This document shows positions 41,918 through 49,918 of a stretch of 64,000 nucleotides of DNA, one piece after another (within the stretch, counting starts at the first letter, position 1; each line of letters starts with the position of its first letter). The translations under genes and the position numbers were made by a program. Source of the stretch: G965247775 sp965247775 (lineage in GTDB: Bacteria; Chloroflexota; Dehalococcoidia; Bin125); the NCBI GenBank assembly GCA_965247775.1, contig OZ252031.1:124001-188000 (forward strand). The letters are read 5' to 3'. Below the pieces are notes generated by a model. The model saw only the letters and a program-made list of their open reading frames with translations, did no database searches and was not told where the DNA came from.

Positions 41918-43228
41918 GTGAGCGGTCCCTCGTACCGCATCCAGGGCGGTGGCCGGCTGTGTGGCGAGGCGCGCGTCAGCGGGGCCAAGAACGCGGCGAT
42001 GCCCTGCCTGGCGGCGGCGCTGCTGACCGAGCAACCGTGCGTGGTGCGCAACCTGCCCGCGATCGCGGACGTGCGGCTGTTCCTGGATATTCTGGAGAGC
42101 CTTGGGGTGGAGGTGGATTTCGACGCGAAGGCGCACGTGGCGACCGTGCGGGCGCGGGGGGGGCTGGGGGAGGCGCCGCCGGACGACCTGGTCGCGAATC
42201 AGCGGGCGTCGTTCCTGGTGATGGGGCCGCTGCTGGCACGGGAGGGGCGGGGGGCGTGCGCGGCGCCGGGGGGCGACATCATTGGGCAGCGGCCGCTGGA
42301 CGTGCACCTGCGGGGTTTCGCGGCGCTGGGGGCGGAGGTGCGGACCGAAGGGGGCCGGTTCGTGGCGACGGCGCCGGCGGGGCCGGCCGGGACGGCCTCG
42401 CGGCTGCGGGGTGGACGGGTGGTGCTGGACTACCCGAGCGTGCTGGGCACGGAGAACTTGCTGCTGGCGGCGGTGCGGGCCGAGGGGGAGACGGTGATCG
42501 TGAATGCGGCGGCGGAGCCGGAGGTGGTGGCGCTGGCGCAGATGCTCTCGGCGATGGGGGCGCGGATCCGGGGGGCGGGGTCGCACACGATCACGGTGTC
42601 CGGGGTGGAGCGGCTGCAGGGCACGGACCAGGCGCTGATCCCGGACCGGATTGAGTCGGGGACGTTCGCGGTGGCGGCGGCGATTTCGGGCGGGGAGGTG
42701 ATGATCGAGAACGCGCGGCCGCGTCATATGGACGCGCTGCTGTGCAAGCTGGCCGAGGTGGGGGTGACGGTGGAGGAGGGGCCGGACAGCCTGCGCGTGC
42801 GCCGGAGTGGGCCGATGCGTGCGACGACGGTGCAGGCGGTGCCGTATCCGGGGCTGGCGACGGACCTGCAGGCGCTGGTGACGACGCTGCTGACGCAGGC
42901 CGAGGGGGTCAGTGTGGTGAACGAGCGGGTGTTCGAGAACCGGCTGGCGTACGTGGGGGAGCTGCGCAAGATGGGGGCGCGGATCGTGACGGCGGGGAGC
43001 ACGGCGATCGTGCAGGGGCCGTCGCCGCTGCGGGGGGCGGTGGTGCAGGGGCTCGATGTGCGGGCATCGGCGGCGCTGATCGTGGCGGCGCTGGCGGCGG
43101 AGGGGGAGAGCGACGTGCTGGACGTCTCGCACCTGGAGCGGGGCTATGAGTGCTTCGACGAGAAGCTCCGGGCCTTAGGGGCGCGGGTGGAGCGGCACGA
43201 TTCGGTGGCCCGATCGGCTCGTCGCTGA
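41918..43228 (+). CDS. murA: UDP-N-acetylglucosamine 1-carboxyvinyltransferase, Cys-to-Asp form
   Basis: A 436-residue MurA, the first committed enzyme of peptidoglycan synthesis. SGAKNAAMPCLAAALL holds the catalytic Lys, GTENLLLAAVRAEG and HMDALLCKLAEVGV follow, and FENRLAYVGELRKMGA is near the end. In the active loop the usual Cys (GGCxIGxRPVDLH) is Asp: GGDIIGQRPLDVH, Asp120. This replacement keeps activity but blocks covalent binding of fosfomycin in known Asp-type enzymes. Its presence, with mreB next, argues that the organism makes peptidoglycan. The start GTG at 41918 follows GGAAGGCAGGGG. Confidence 0.95.
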   Translation: MSGPSYRIQGGGRLCGEARVSGAKNAAMPCLAAALLTEQPCVVRNLPAIADVRLFLDILESLGVEVDFDAKAHVATVRARGGLGEAPPDDLVANQRASFLVMGPLLAREGRGACAAPGGDIIGQRPLDVHLRGFAALGAEVRTEGGRFVATAPAGPAGTASRLRGGRVVLDYPSVLGTENLLLAAVRAEGETVIVNAAAEPEVVALAQMLSAMGARIRGAGSHTITVSGVERLQGTDQALIPDRIESGTFAVAAAISGGEVMIENARPRHMDALLCKLAEVGVTVEEGPDSLRVRRSGPMRATTVQAVPYPGLATDLQALVTTLLTQAEGVSVVNERVFENRLAYVGELRKMGARIVTAGSTAIVQGPSPLRGAVVQGLDVRASAALIVAALAAEGESDVLDVSHLERGYECFDEKLRALGARVERHDSVARSARR

Positions 43229-43327
43229 GCAGTCCCGGGCGCGGCCTGCGCCCAGTCCGGGCCGCGGGTATGCTGGCTCGGGCGCGCGCGGCCGGCGATG
43301 GCGGGCGGGTGGCGCCGGAGGGCCGGC

Positions 43328-44368
43328 ATGGTGCTGAACAAGAAGATCGGGATCGATCTGGGCACGGCGAACATTCTGGTGGCGATCCGGGGCCGGGGGG
43401 TGGTGCTGCGGGAGCCGGCAGTGGTGGCGCTGTCGCAGCGGGACAACGATGTGGTGGCGGTGGGGGCGGACGCGCGGGCGATGATGGGTCGCAGCCCGGA
43501 CGGGATCAGCATCGTGCGGCCGATGCGGGACGGGGTGATCGCGGATTACGTGGTGGTGGAGGCGATGCTGCGGTACTTCATTGGGCGGGTCACGGGGCGG
43601 CTGAATCTGGTGCGGCCGGAGATCATGGTGAGCGTGCCGGCGGGGGTCAACACGGTGGAGCAGCGGGCCGTGCGGGACGCGGCGGAGCAGGCGGGGGCGC
43701 GGCGTCCGGCGCACCTGTTGCCGGAGCCGCTGGCGGCGGCGATCGGAGCGGGTCTGCCGGTGGCGACGCCGCGGGGCAACCTGGTGGTGGACATCGGTGG
43801 GGGCCGCAGCGAGGCAGCGGTGATCTCGATGTACGGGATGGTCGTGTGGGATTCGGAGCGGATCGCGGGGAACCGCTTCGACGAGGCGATCGCGGCGTAC
43901 ATCAAGCGGCACCATAACCTGATCATCGGGGAGCGGACAGCGGAAGATCTGAAGATCGCGATCGGATCGGCGCTGCCGGTGGAGGACACGCTGCGGACGC
44001 AGGTGCGGGGCCGCGACCAGGTGAGCGGGATGCCGCGGACGATCACGGTGACGTCGAACGAGATCGCGACGGCGTTGCAGGAGCCGCTGGCGGGGGTGGT
44101 GCGGACGATCAAGTCGGTGCTGGAGAAGATGCCGCCGGAGCTGTCGGCGGACGTGATCGACCGGGGGGCGGTGCTGACGGGTGGCGGGGCACTGCTGCGC
44201 AACGTGGACCGCTTGCTGACGGAGGAGATCGGGATCCCCTGCCATGTGGCCGATCGGCCGCTGGACTGCGTGGCGGAGGGGGCGACGGTGGCGCTGGAGT
44301 ACATCGATATCATCCGGCGGTCGCTGCCGAGCGATGAGGGGATTCTGGCCGGGGCGCCCAAGGTCTAG
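43328..44368 (+). CDS. mreB: MreB-like rod-shape-determining actin homolog
   Basis: A 346-residue bacterial actin. Phosphate 1 motif is GIDLGTANILVAI (residues 9-21), connect 1 lies near SVPAGVNTVEQRAV, phosphate 2 is VVDIGGGRSEAAVIS, and the adenosine motif is LTGGGALLRNVD. It directs cell-wall synthesis under the membrane; murA lies just upstream. The ATG at 43328 follows GGAGG and gives the normal N-terminus. A TATGCT box at 43269-43274 may be its promoter. It could equally be an Mbl paralog. The last 4 bp overlap the convergent rex gene. Confidence 0.92.
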   Translation: MVLNKKIGIDLGTANILVAIRGRGVVLREPAVVALSQRDNDVVAVGADARAMMGRSPDGISIVRPMRDGVIADYVVVEAMLRYFIGRVTGRLNLVRPEIMVSVPAGVNTVEQRAVRDAAEQAGARRPAHLLPEPLAAAIGAGLPVATPRGNLVVDIGGGRSEAAVISMYGMVVWDSERIAGNRFDEAIAAYIKRHHNLIIGERTAEDLKIAIGSALPVEDTLRTQVRGRDQVSGMPRTITVTSNEIATALQEPLAGVVRTIKSVLEKMPPELSADVIDRGAVLTGGGALLRNVDRLLTEEIGIPCHVADRPLDCVAEGATVALEYIDIIRRSLPSDEGILAGAPKV

Positions 44369-45105
44369 GGGGGTGGCGGCCGGGTGTCCGGGGCCGGCCG
44401 GGGGGGCAGGCCGGCGGCTGCTCCGGCGCGGCGCGCGTGGGTGGTGGGGACGGGCGGCGCGGCCCGGGGGGGCGCTGGGGCTTTGAGGAAGTAGGTCATG
44501 CTCTGGAGGGCGAGGACGGGGTCGATCTGGCGGAGCTGTACGCCGCGGGGGACGCGCACGGCGACGGGGGCGTAGTTGAGGACGGCGCGAACGCCGCTGG
44601 CGACGAGGACGTCGATGACCTGCTGGGCGGAGTCGGCGGGGACGGCGACGATGCCGATGTCGACGGGGGTGGCGCGGAGGGAGGCCTCGAGGTGGGCGAC
44701 GTCCTCGACGAGGATGCCGCCGGCGGTCTGCCCGATCAGCTCGGGGGCGGCATCGTAGGCCTTGATGACGTGGAAGCCCTGCGGCCCGAAGCCGCCATAG
44801 CTCAGGATCGCTTGACCGAGGCGACCGGCGCCGATCAGGGCCATGCGCCAGGTGCGATCGAGGCCGAGGATGGTCCGCACCGTCGCGAGGAGGTAGGGCA
44901 CGTTGTAGCCGCGGCCCTGCTTGCCGAAGCGGCCGAAGTAGGAGAGGTCCTTGCGGATCTGGGCGGGGGTGACGCCGAGTTCCTGGCCCAGCTCCTGCGA
45001 GCTGACGACTGTATGGGCCTCCAGTTCCAGGAGGGCGAGGGCTCGGGCGTAGACGGGGAGCCGGTTGATCACGACTTCCGGGATTTCCGGTGCGGCCACG
45101 CGCAT
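44365..45105 (-). CDS. rex: redox-sensing transcriptional repressor Rex
   Basis: A 246-residue Rex. The winged-helix domain (about 1-80) has VTPAQIRKDLSYFGRFGKQGRGYNV. The Rossmann domain has the NADH motif LIGAGRLGQAILSYGGF and the domain-swap region. Rex senses the NADH/NAD ratio and represses respiratory and fermentative genes at TTGTGAA-type operators. The C-terminal 35 residues form a Pro/Ala/Arg-rich tail absent from typical Rex (205-215 aa). ATG 45105 follows GGAGGGCAGG. A possible self-operator lies at 45199-45217. Confidence 0.93.
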   Translation of the reverse strand: MRVAAPEIPEVVINRLPVYARALALLELEAHTVVSSQELGQELGVTPAQIRKDLSYFGRFGKQGRGYNVPYLLATVRTILGLDRTWRMALIGAGRLGQAILSYGGFGPQGFHVIKAYDAAPELIGQTAGGILVEDVAHLEASLRATPVDIGIVAVPADSAQQVIDVLVASGVRAVLNYAPVAVRVPRGVQLRQIDPVLALQSMTYFLKAPAPPRAAPPVPTTHARRAGAAAGLPPRPAPDTRPPPP

Positions 45106-45179
45106 CCTGCCCTCCGCCCGTCCGCGACGGGGAGCGGGCCCAGGGCCCGGCTCTGCCGCCACCGCGGGGGCGTGCCCTG

Positions 45180-45217
45180 ATCGTACCGCGTCCGGGAATT
45201 GTCACCAATGCGTACAA
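45180..45217 (-). promoter_or_regulatory. putative rex promoter with Rex-like operator
   Basis: On the minus strand, TTGGTG (45208-45203) and TACGAT (45185-45180) are 17 bp apart, about 75 nt before rex. The -35 lies inside an imperfect inverted repeat TTGT-N11-ACAA (45199-45217). Rex operators read TTGT-N10-ACAA, so the spacing is off by one and the inner bases match poorly. Autoregulation is plausible but unproven. Confidence 0.35.
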
Positions 45218-45269
45218 ACGAGGATGTGCGATGAAGATGGCGTCCTGTCCACAGGGGAGGGAGCAGGCG

Positions 45270-45604
45270 TGGGCTGTTCCCGTGTGAGTGGGGTTTATTG
45301 GGGGCCAGGCGGCCTGGTCGTTGGGTTGTGTGGGGTCTTCGTCGGCGGGGAGATCCGGGCCTTCAGCCGGGACGAGGTCGGCGCGGGTGATGTCGCCGGA
45401 GACGGCGTCCCCGCTGAGGCGTACGCAGGGAAGGCCTGCGGGCAGCCCGGCCGAGCGGGCGCGGCCGATGATGCGCTCCAGGTGCTCCTTGTCGGCGGGG
45501 GGGTGGGGTCGGCGTCGTCGCCGAGGGCCGCGCGAAGCTCCCCGCCAGCGTGCGTAGCGTTCCTGCGCGCGTTCCAGCCGACAAGCAGCGGCGCACAGAT
45601 TCAC
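45270..45604 (-). pseudogene. possible disrupted small gene upstream of rex
   Basis: From GTG 45604 (AAGGA 6 nt upstream) the minus strand reads like a helical protein (RLERAQERYARW). The better codon pattern then shifts by one base to LRAALGDDADPTPPP and shifts back to KEHLERIIGRARSAGLP. The two shifts fall near G and C runs. No in-frame stop appears before rex, so the end is unclear. It is either a small gene with two indels or a chance frame. The rest of 45106-45765 shows only the rex promoter region and a TAGCCT box (45722-45727) before the next gene. Confidence 0.3.
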
Positions 45605-45765
45605 GGGCGTTCCTTCGTCCCTCACAGGCATCATCGGCAAGGGAGGCGATCTCCATTGCCGGGCCGACCCCACCGCGACGGCGGGGGGTCCCGGAGGGTC
45701 CCGGAGGGGGGGAGGAGTCGCTAGCCTGGGGTTCGGCGCGTGCTGGTGATCGTGGGAGAGAGAGC

Positions 45766-46671
45766 ATGGCGTCGTGGGATTCCTTGCCGAGCATGGCGCA
45801 GGCCCGCGCGGGCGGCGCGGGTCCGGCGGCGGCGGCGGACTGGCCGTCGTTGGGGGATGAGCCCTGCCGGTATCCGGACGGGCGTGCGCCCGCCGATCGC
45901 GTCCCGTACGGGTTTTCCCGGGGGCAGGTGTATCCGCTGGTGCGGGGGGGCGGTGCAGCGCCGTGGGTGCTGCGTGAGGCCGGGGCGACGTCGTTGGCGG
46001 ACTGGCTCAGGGCGGTGGGGGGCGCGGCGCTGGAGGAGCGGGTGGCGGTCCTGGCGGTGGGATCGAACGTGTATCCGCGGCAGCTGCTGGACAAGTTCCG
46101 TCGTTCCCGGGTGGAGGACGACAGCGTGATCACGCTGGGGTGTCGAGTGAACGGGGCGGCGCTGGCCTACGCCGCGCAGTTGTCCCGGGCGGGCTACGTG
46201 CCCGTCAGCTTGCAGACCGCGCCCGGGCGAGAGACGCGGAGCTGGATCCAGTACGTGACGCCGGCGCAGTTGGAGGCGATCGCGGAGGGCGAGGGCGCGG
46301 CCTACGCCCTGGTGGAGTGCAGCGCAGGCGGGAGGGCCGTCGTGGTGGAGGGGCTGCCGCGGCCGCGGCGTGCGTACGGCTGGATGCACCGGGCGCTGCT
46401 GGGGCGGGGCGCCGAACTGGGGCTCGAGCTGGGGCTCGGGCCGGGGGGCGGCGTCGTGGGGGTGGTGGGCGTGGAGCAGGCGGTGCTGCTGGCGGCGCTG
46501 GTGCGGCGGGTGGATGTGGGGGCCGTCTGGGACGGCTGCCGGCTACCGCAGGGGCTGCGCGCGGGGGTCCGCGCGGCGGTGCGGACGGCGGCGGTGGGGA
46601 ACCCGATCCCGGCGGCCTGGCCGGTGGTGGATCGCGCGGCAGCGGGGTTCGCGTCGGGTCTGGTGGGATAG
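45766..46671 (+). CDS. uncharacterised protein, possibly gamma-glutamylcyclotransferase-like
   Basis: A 301-residue soluble protein. After an unconserved Pro/Ala-rich start it has VAVLAVGSNVYPRQLLDKFRR near residue 90, then LAYAAQLSRAGYVPVSLQTAPGRE and YVTPAQLEAIAEGEGAAYALVE. The GSN-x2-P-x2-L opening and the QL-x5-E spacing recall gamma-glutamylcyclotransferase-fold proteins, where a Glu is catalytic. The similarity is weak and only visual. It is separated from gyrA by 109 bp with its own promoter. Confidence 0.6.
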   Translation: MASWDSLPSMAQARAGGAGPAAAADWPSLGDEPCRYPDGRAPADRVPYGFSRGQVYPLVRGGGAAPWVLREAGATSLADWLRAVGGAALEERVAVLAVGSNVYPRQLLDKFRRSRVEDDSVITLGCRVNGAALAYAAQLSRAGYVPVSLQTAPGRETRSWIQYVTPAQLEAIAEGEGAAYALVECSAGGRAVVVEGLPRPRRAYGWMHRALLGRGAELGLELGLGPGGGVVGVVGVEQAVLLAALVRRVDVGAVWDGCRLPQGLRAGVRAAVRTAAVGNPIPAAWPVVDRAAAGFASGLVG

Positions 46672-46738
46672 GCGCGATCGCGAGTGTTCACGGGGGCTTT
46701 CGCGCCGGGCGGCCCTGTTTCGAGGGCGCGCGGATTGG

Positions 46739-46744
46739 TAGAAT
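46739..46744 (+). promoter_or_regulatory. gyrA -10 box TAGAAT
   Basis: TAGAAT lies 36 nt before the gyrA ATG at 46781. The leader contains GGGAGAGGA as ribosome site. The -35 position (TGTTTC, 46716-46721) is a weak match at 17 bp. Confidence 0.45.
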
Positions 46745-46780
46745 TGATGCACGGATTTGCCCCGGGAGAGGACCCCCAGC

Positions 46781-49705
46781 ATGGTCAGTGGCGAGGACGC
46801 GATCCGTCCGTCGCAGGTGCGCGAGATCGAGACGGAGATGCGGACCTCGTATCTGGACTACGCGATGAGCGTGATCGTCTCGCGGGCGCTGCCGGACGTG
46901 CGGGACGGGCTGAAGCCGGTGCAGCGGCGCATCCTGTTCGCGATGGACGACTTGGGGCTGCGGCCGACGACGCCGTTCAAGAAGAGCGCGCGGATTGTGG
47001 GGGAGGTGCTGGGCAAGTATCACCCGCACTCGGACAGCCCGGTGTACGAGGCGATGGTGCGGATGGCGCAGAGCTTCACGCTGCGCTACCCGCTGGTGAC
47101 GGGGCAGGGGAACTTCGGGTCGATCGACGCCGACCCGCCGGCCGCGATGCGCTACACGGAGGCGCGGCTGTCGGCCCTGGCGGACGAGATGCTGACGGAC
47201 ATCGACAAGCAGACGGTGGATTTCAGCCCGAATTTCGACGACTCGCTGAACGAGCCGACGGTCCTGCCGGGGCGGCTGCCGAACCTGCTGATCAACGGCG
47301 CGGCCGGGATCGCGGTGGGGATGGCGACGAACATTCCGCCGCATCATCTGGGCGAGATCGCGGCGGCGACGAAGCTGCTGCTGGCCAACCCCGAGGCGGA
47401 CGTGGAGGAGTTGCTGGCGCTGGTGTCGGGCCCGGACTTCCCATCGGGCGGGATCGTCTTCGCGGGCGAGGGCTCCGCGGCCGTGCGGCAGATCTACGCG
47501 ACGGGGCACGGGCGGGTGACGATGCGGGCGGTGCATCACGTGGAGGACACGGCGCGGGGCGGGCGCATGCAGATCGTGTTCACGGAGCTGCCGTACCAGG
47601 TCAACAAGGCCGGCCTGGTGGAGCAGATCGCGGATCTGGTGCGGGACAAGCGGATCGACGGGATTCAGGATCTGCGCGACGAGTCCGACCGCGAGGGGTT
47701 GCGGGTGGTGGTGGAGCTGAAGCGGGACGGGAACCTGCAGATGACGCTGGCGCGGCTGCACAAGCTGACCCCGCTGCAGGCGACGTACGCGGCGAACATG
47801 GTGGCGCTGGTGGGAGGGCGGCCGCGGACGATCGGGCTGAAGACGGCGCTGGAGGCGTTCATTGCGCACCGGCGGGAGATCGTCCGGCGGCGGTCGGAGT
47901 TCGACCTGGCGAAGGCGCGGGACCGGCACCACGTGGTGGAGGGGCTGCTGGTGGCGATCGGCCAGATCGACGCGATCATCGCGGCGATCCGGGCGGCAGC
48001 GTCGGCGGACGCGGCCAAGGGGGCGCTGCAGGAGGCGCCGTTCGGGCTCTCGGAGCGGCAGGCGCAAGCGGTGCTCGACATGCAGCTGCGGCGGCTGGCG
48101 GCGCTGGAACGCACGAAGCTGGAGGAGGAGTACCGCGAGCTGACGGAGACGATCGCGTACCTGGAGGGGCTGCTGGCGGACCCGAAGCAGATCGATGGGG
48201 TGATCGCGGACGACACCGACGAGGTGACGGAGCTGTACGCGGGCGAGCGGCAGTCGCAGATCGTGGCGAAGGACGCGGAGAACTTCAGCGAGGAAGAGCT
48301 GGTGGCGCACGAGGCGGTGGTGATCTCGCAGTCGCGCGCGGGCTACATCAAGCGGATGCCGCTGGCCACGTATCGGACGCAGCATCGGGGGGGCAAGGGC
48401 ATCAAGGCGATGCAGACGCGCAGCGAGGACGCGGTGCGGGACCTGGTGGTGGCGGACACGCACGACCCATTGCTGTTTTTCACGGACCGCGGGCGGGTGT
48501 TCAGCCTGAAGGCGCACGAGATCGAGGCGCGGACACGGGAGTGGCGGGGGCTGCCGATCCGCAACCTGGTGCAGCTGGAGGGGGAGGAGAACGTCACGGC
48601 GATCGTGGTGGCGAAGGATCTGAGCAAGGACTACCTGCTGCTGGCGACGCGCGGGGGGCAGATCAAGAAGACATCGCTGGCGGAGTTCGCGAGCGTGCGC
48701 CGGGCGGGGTTGATCGCATTCAACCTGCAGGCCGAGGACGAACTGGCGCTGGCGACGACGGCGCGGGCGGGGGACGACGTGCTGGTGACGTCGGATGCGG
48801 GGCTGGCGGTGCGGTTTCCCGTGGACACGTTGCGGGAGGCGTCGCGCAGCAGCGGCGGTGTGCGGGCGATCCAGATCGCGGCGGCGGGGCGTCTGGTGGG
48901 CCTGGTGGCGATCAAAGCGGGGCAGGAGTTGCTGACGATCTCGGCCAACGGCTTTGGCAAACGGACGCCGGAGCAGCAGTTCCCGCGCAAAGGCCGGGGG
49001 GGCAAGGGCATGATCGCGCACAAGGTGAGCGGCCGGACGGGGCGGTTAGTGTCGTTGCGTCAGGTGAGCGGTGAGGAGGAGATCGTGCTGATCTCCGCGG
49101 AGGGGAAGTTCATCCGAACGGCGGTGTCCTCGATTGCGCAGCTGGGGCGGTCGACGCAGGGTGTGACGGTGATGAAGACGGACGGGTTGGACGTGGCGGC
49201 GGTGGCCGTGGTGGACACGAGCGGCGAGGTGGAGGCGAGCGAGGCCGGGCCGGGCGGGGGCAGGGCCCCTGGTGGCGGAGGCGGGAAGTCGAACGGCGGC
49301 ATGGCGGCGCCGCGCCAGGCGCGGGCGAGCACGCGCGTGCCGCGGGCTGTGGCCAGGAGCACGGGCGCGCCCGGGAAGGGCGACGGCACGAGGGGCGCCA
49401 AGACGGCCGGCAAGGGCGCCGGCACGAAGGGCGCCAGCAGGCGCGGGGCGAAGGCTGTCGCTACGAAGACGGGCGCTACGAAGACGGGCGCTGCGAAGAC
49501 GGGGGCGGCCAAGCGGACGGCCGGGAAGAAGGCGGGCGCGAAGAAGGGCGCGAAGCTCGCGGGGGGCCGGACGGCGACGCGCAGGCAAGGGCCCGCGAAG
49601 CCGGCAGCGAAGAAGAGCAGCGCCAAGAAAGCGGCGAAGAAGGCTCCGGCAGGCAAAGCCGCGCCGAGCAAGAGCCGCACGAAGCGCGGAGGCCGGCGGC
49701 GCTAG
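46781..49705 (+). CDS. gyrA: DNA gyrase subunit A with Lys/Ala-rich C-terminal tail
   Basis: A 974-residue type IIA topoisomerase subunit. The opening is SYLDYAMSVIVSRALPDVRDGLKPVQRRIL, and the DNA-cleaving Tyr125 lies in MRYTEARLS. The coiled-coil and gate follow. A GyrA-box-like QHRGGKG at residue 534 starts the six-bladed wrapping domain and supports GyrA over ParC. The catalytic and wrapping parts end near residue 815. The remaining 150 or so residues are low-complexity and strongly basic (TKTGA and KKGAK repeats, Lys/Arg/Ala/Gly), resembling histone H1 or actinobacterial HU tails. GGGAGAGGA precedes ATG 46781; a TTG at 46757 is in frame. Confidence 0.96.
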   Translation: MVSGEDAIRPSQVREIETEMRTSYLDYAMSVIVSRALPDVRDGLKPVQRRILFAMDDLGLRPTTPFKKSARIVGEVLGKYHPHSDSPVYEAMVRMAQSFTLRYPLVTGQGNFGSIDADPPAAMRYTEARLSALADEMLTDIDKQTVDFSPNFDDSLNEPTVLPGRLPNLLINGAAGIAVGMATNIPPHHLGEIAAATKLLLANPEADVEELLALVSGPDFPSGGIVFAGEGSAAVRQIYATGHGRVTMRAVHHVEDTARGGRMQIVFTELPYQVNKAGLVEQIADLVRDKRIDGIQDLRDESDREGLRVVVELKRDGNLQMTLARLHKLTPLQATYAANMVALVGGRPRTIGLKTALEAFIAHRREIVRRRSEFDLAKARDRHHVVEGLLVAIGQIDAIIAAIRAAASADAAKGALQEAPFGLSERQAQAVLDMQLRRLAALERTKLEEEYRELTETIAYLEGLLADPKQIDGVIADDTDEVTELYAGERQSQIVAKDAENFSEEELVAHEAVVISQSRAGYIKRMPLATYRTQHRGGKGIKAMQTRSEDAVRDLVVADTHDPLLFFTDRGRVFSLKAHEIEARTREWRGLPIRNLVQLEGEENVTAIVVAKDLSKDYLLLATRGGQIKKTSLAEFASVRRAGLIAFNLQAEDELALATTARAGDDVLVTSDAGLAVRFPVDTLREASRSSGGVRAIQIAAAGRLVGLVAIKAGQELLTISANGFGKRTPEQQFPRKGRGGKGMIAHKVSGRTGRLVSLRQVSGEEEIVLISAEGKFIRTAVSSIAQLGRSTQGVTVMKTDGLDVAAVAVVDTSGEVEASEAGPGGGRAPGGGGGKSNGGMAAPRQARASTRVPRAVARSTGAPGKGDGTRGAKTAGKGAGTKGASRRGAKAVATKTGATKTGAAKTGAAKRTAGKKAGAKKGAKLAGGRTATRRQGPAKPAAKKSSAKKAAKKAPAGKAAPSKSRTKRGGRRR

Positions 49706-49754
49706 GGTGCGCGCTTCAGTCCTGGGGGTCCCGCCGGGACCCGTCGCCGGATAC

Positions 49755-49916
49755 TCAACAGCCCGGCTGGCCGGGATGGCCGCAGCAGCCGGAGTGGGTG
49801 TGGAGCTTGGTCCAGGTGTTGCCCAGGGCGAGGCGCAGCTTGTGCAGGAAGGGTGCCTCATAGCCGCGCCAGTTGGCGATGAGCGCGCGCAGGGTGGCGC
49901 GTGGGCGTTGGGCCAC
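49755..49916 (-). CDS. small conserved Cys-rich protein ending in CCG...PGC
   Basis: A 53-residue protein that begins at GTG 49916, two nt after the stop of the 2-hydroxyacid dehydrogenase, so it is the second gene of that unit. It has a helix-forming N-terminus (RALIANWRGYEAPFLHKLRL), then NTWTKLHTH and the ending SGCCGHPGQPGC. Similar mini-proteins ending in CCG-x2-G-(E/Q)-PGC occur in Chloroflexota as far as I recall. The three Cys and nearby His suggest metal binding. Function unknown. Confidence 0.75.
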   Translation of the reverse strand: MAQRPRATLRALIANWRGYEAPFLHKLRLALGNTWTKLHTHSGCCGHPGQPGC

Positions 49917-49918
49917 GG

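Noticed and set aside
43175..45673. An 832-codon minus-strand frame across mreB and rex
   Set aside because: mreB and rex have full family motifs in other frames. Only the upstream end (45270-45604) has coding character and is listed separately.
46781..49705. ParC instead of GyrA
   Set aside because: The QHRGGKG box and complete wrapping domain favour GyrA; no parE lies next to it.
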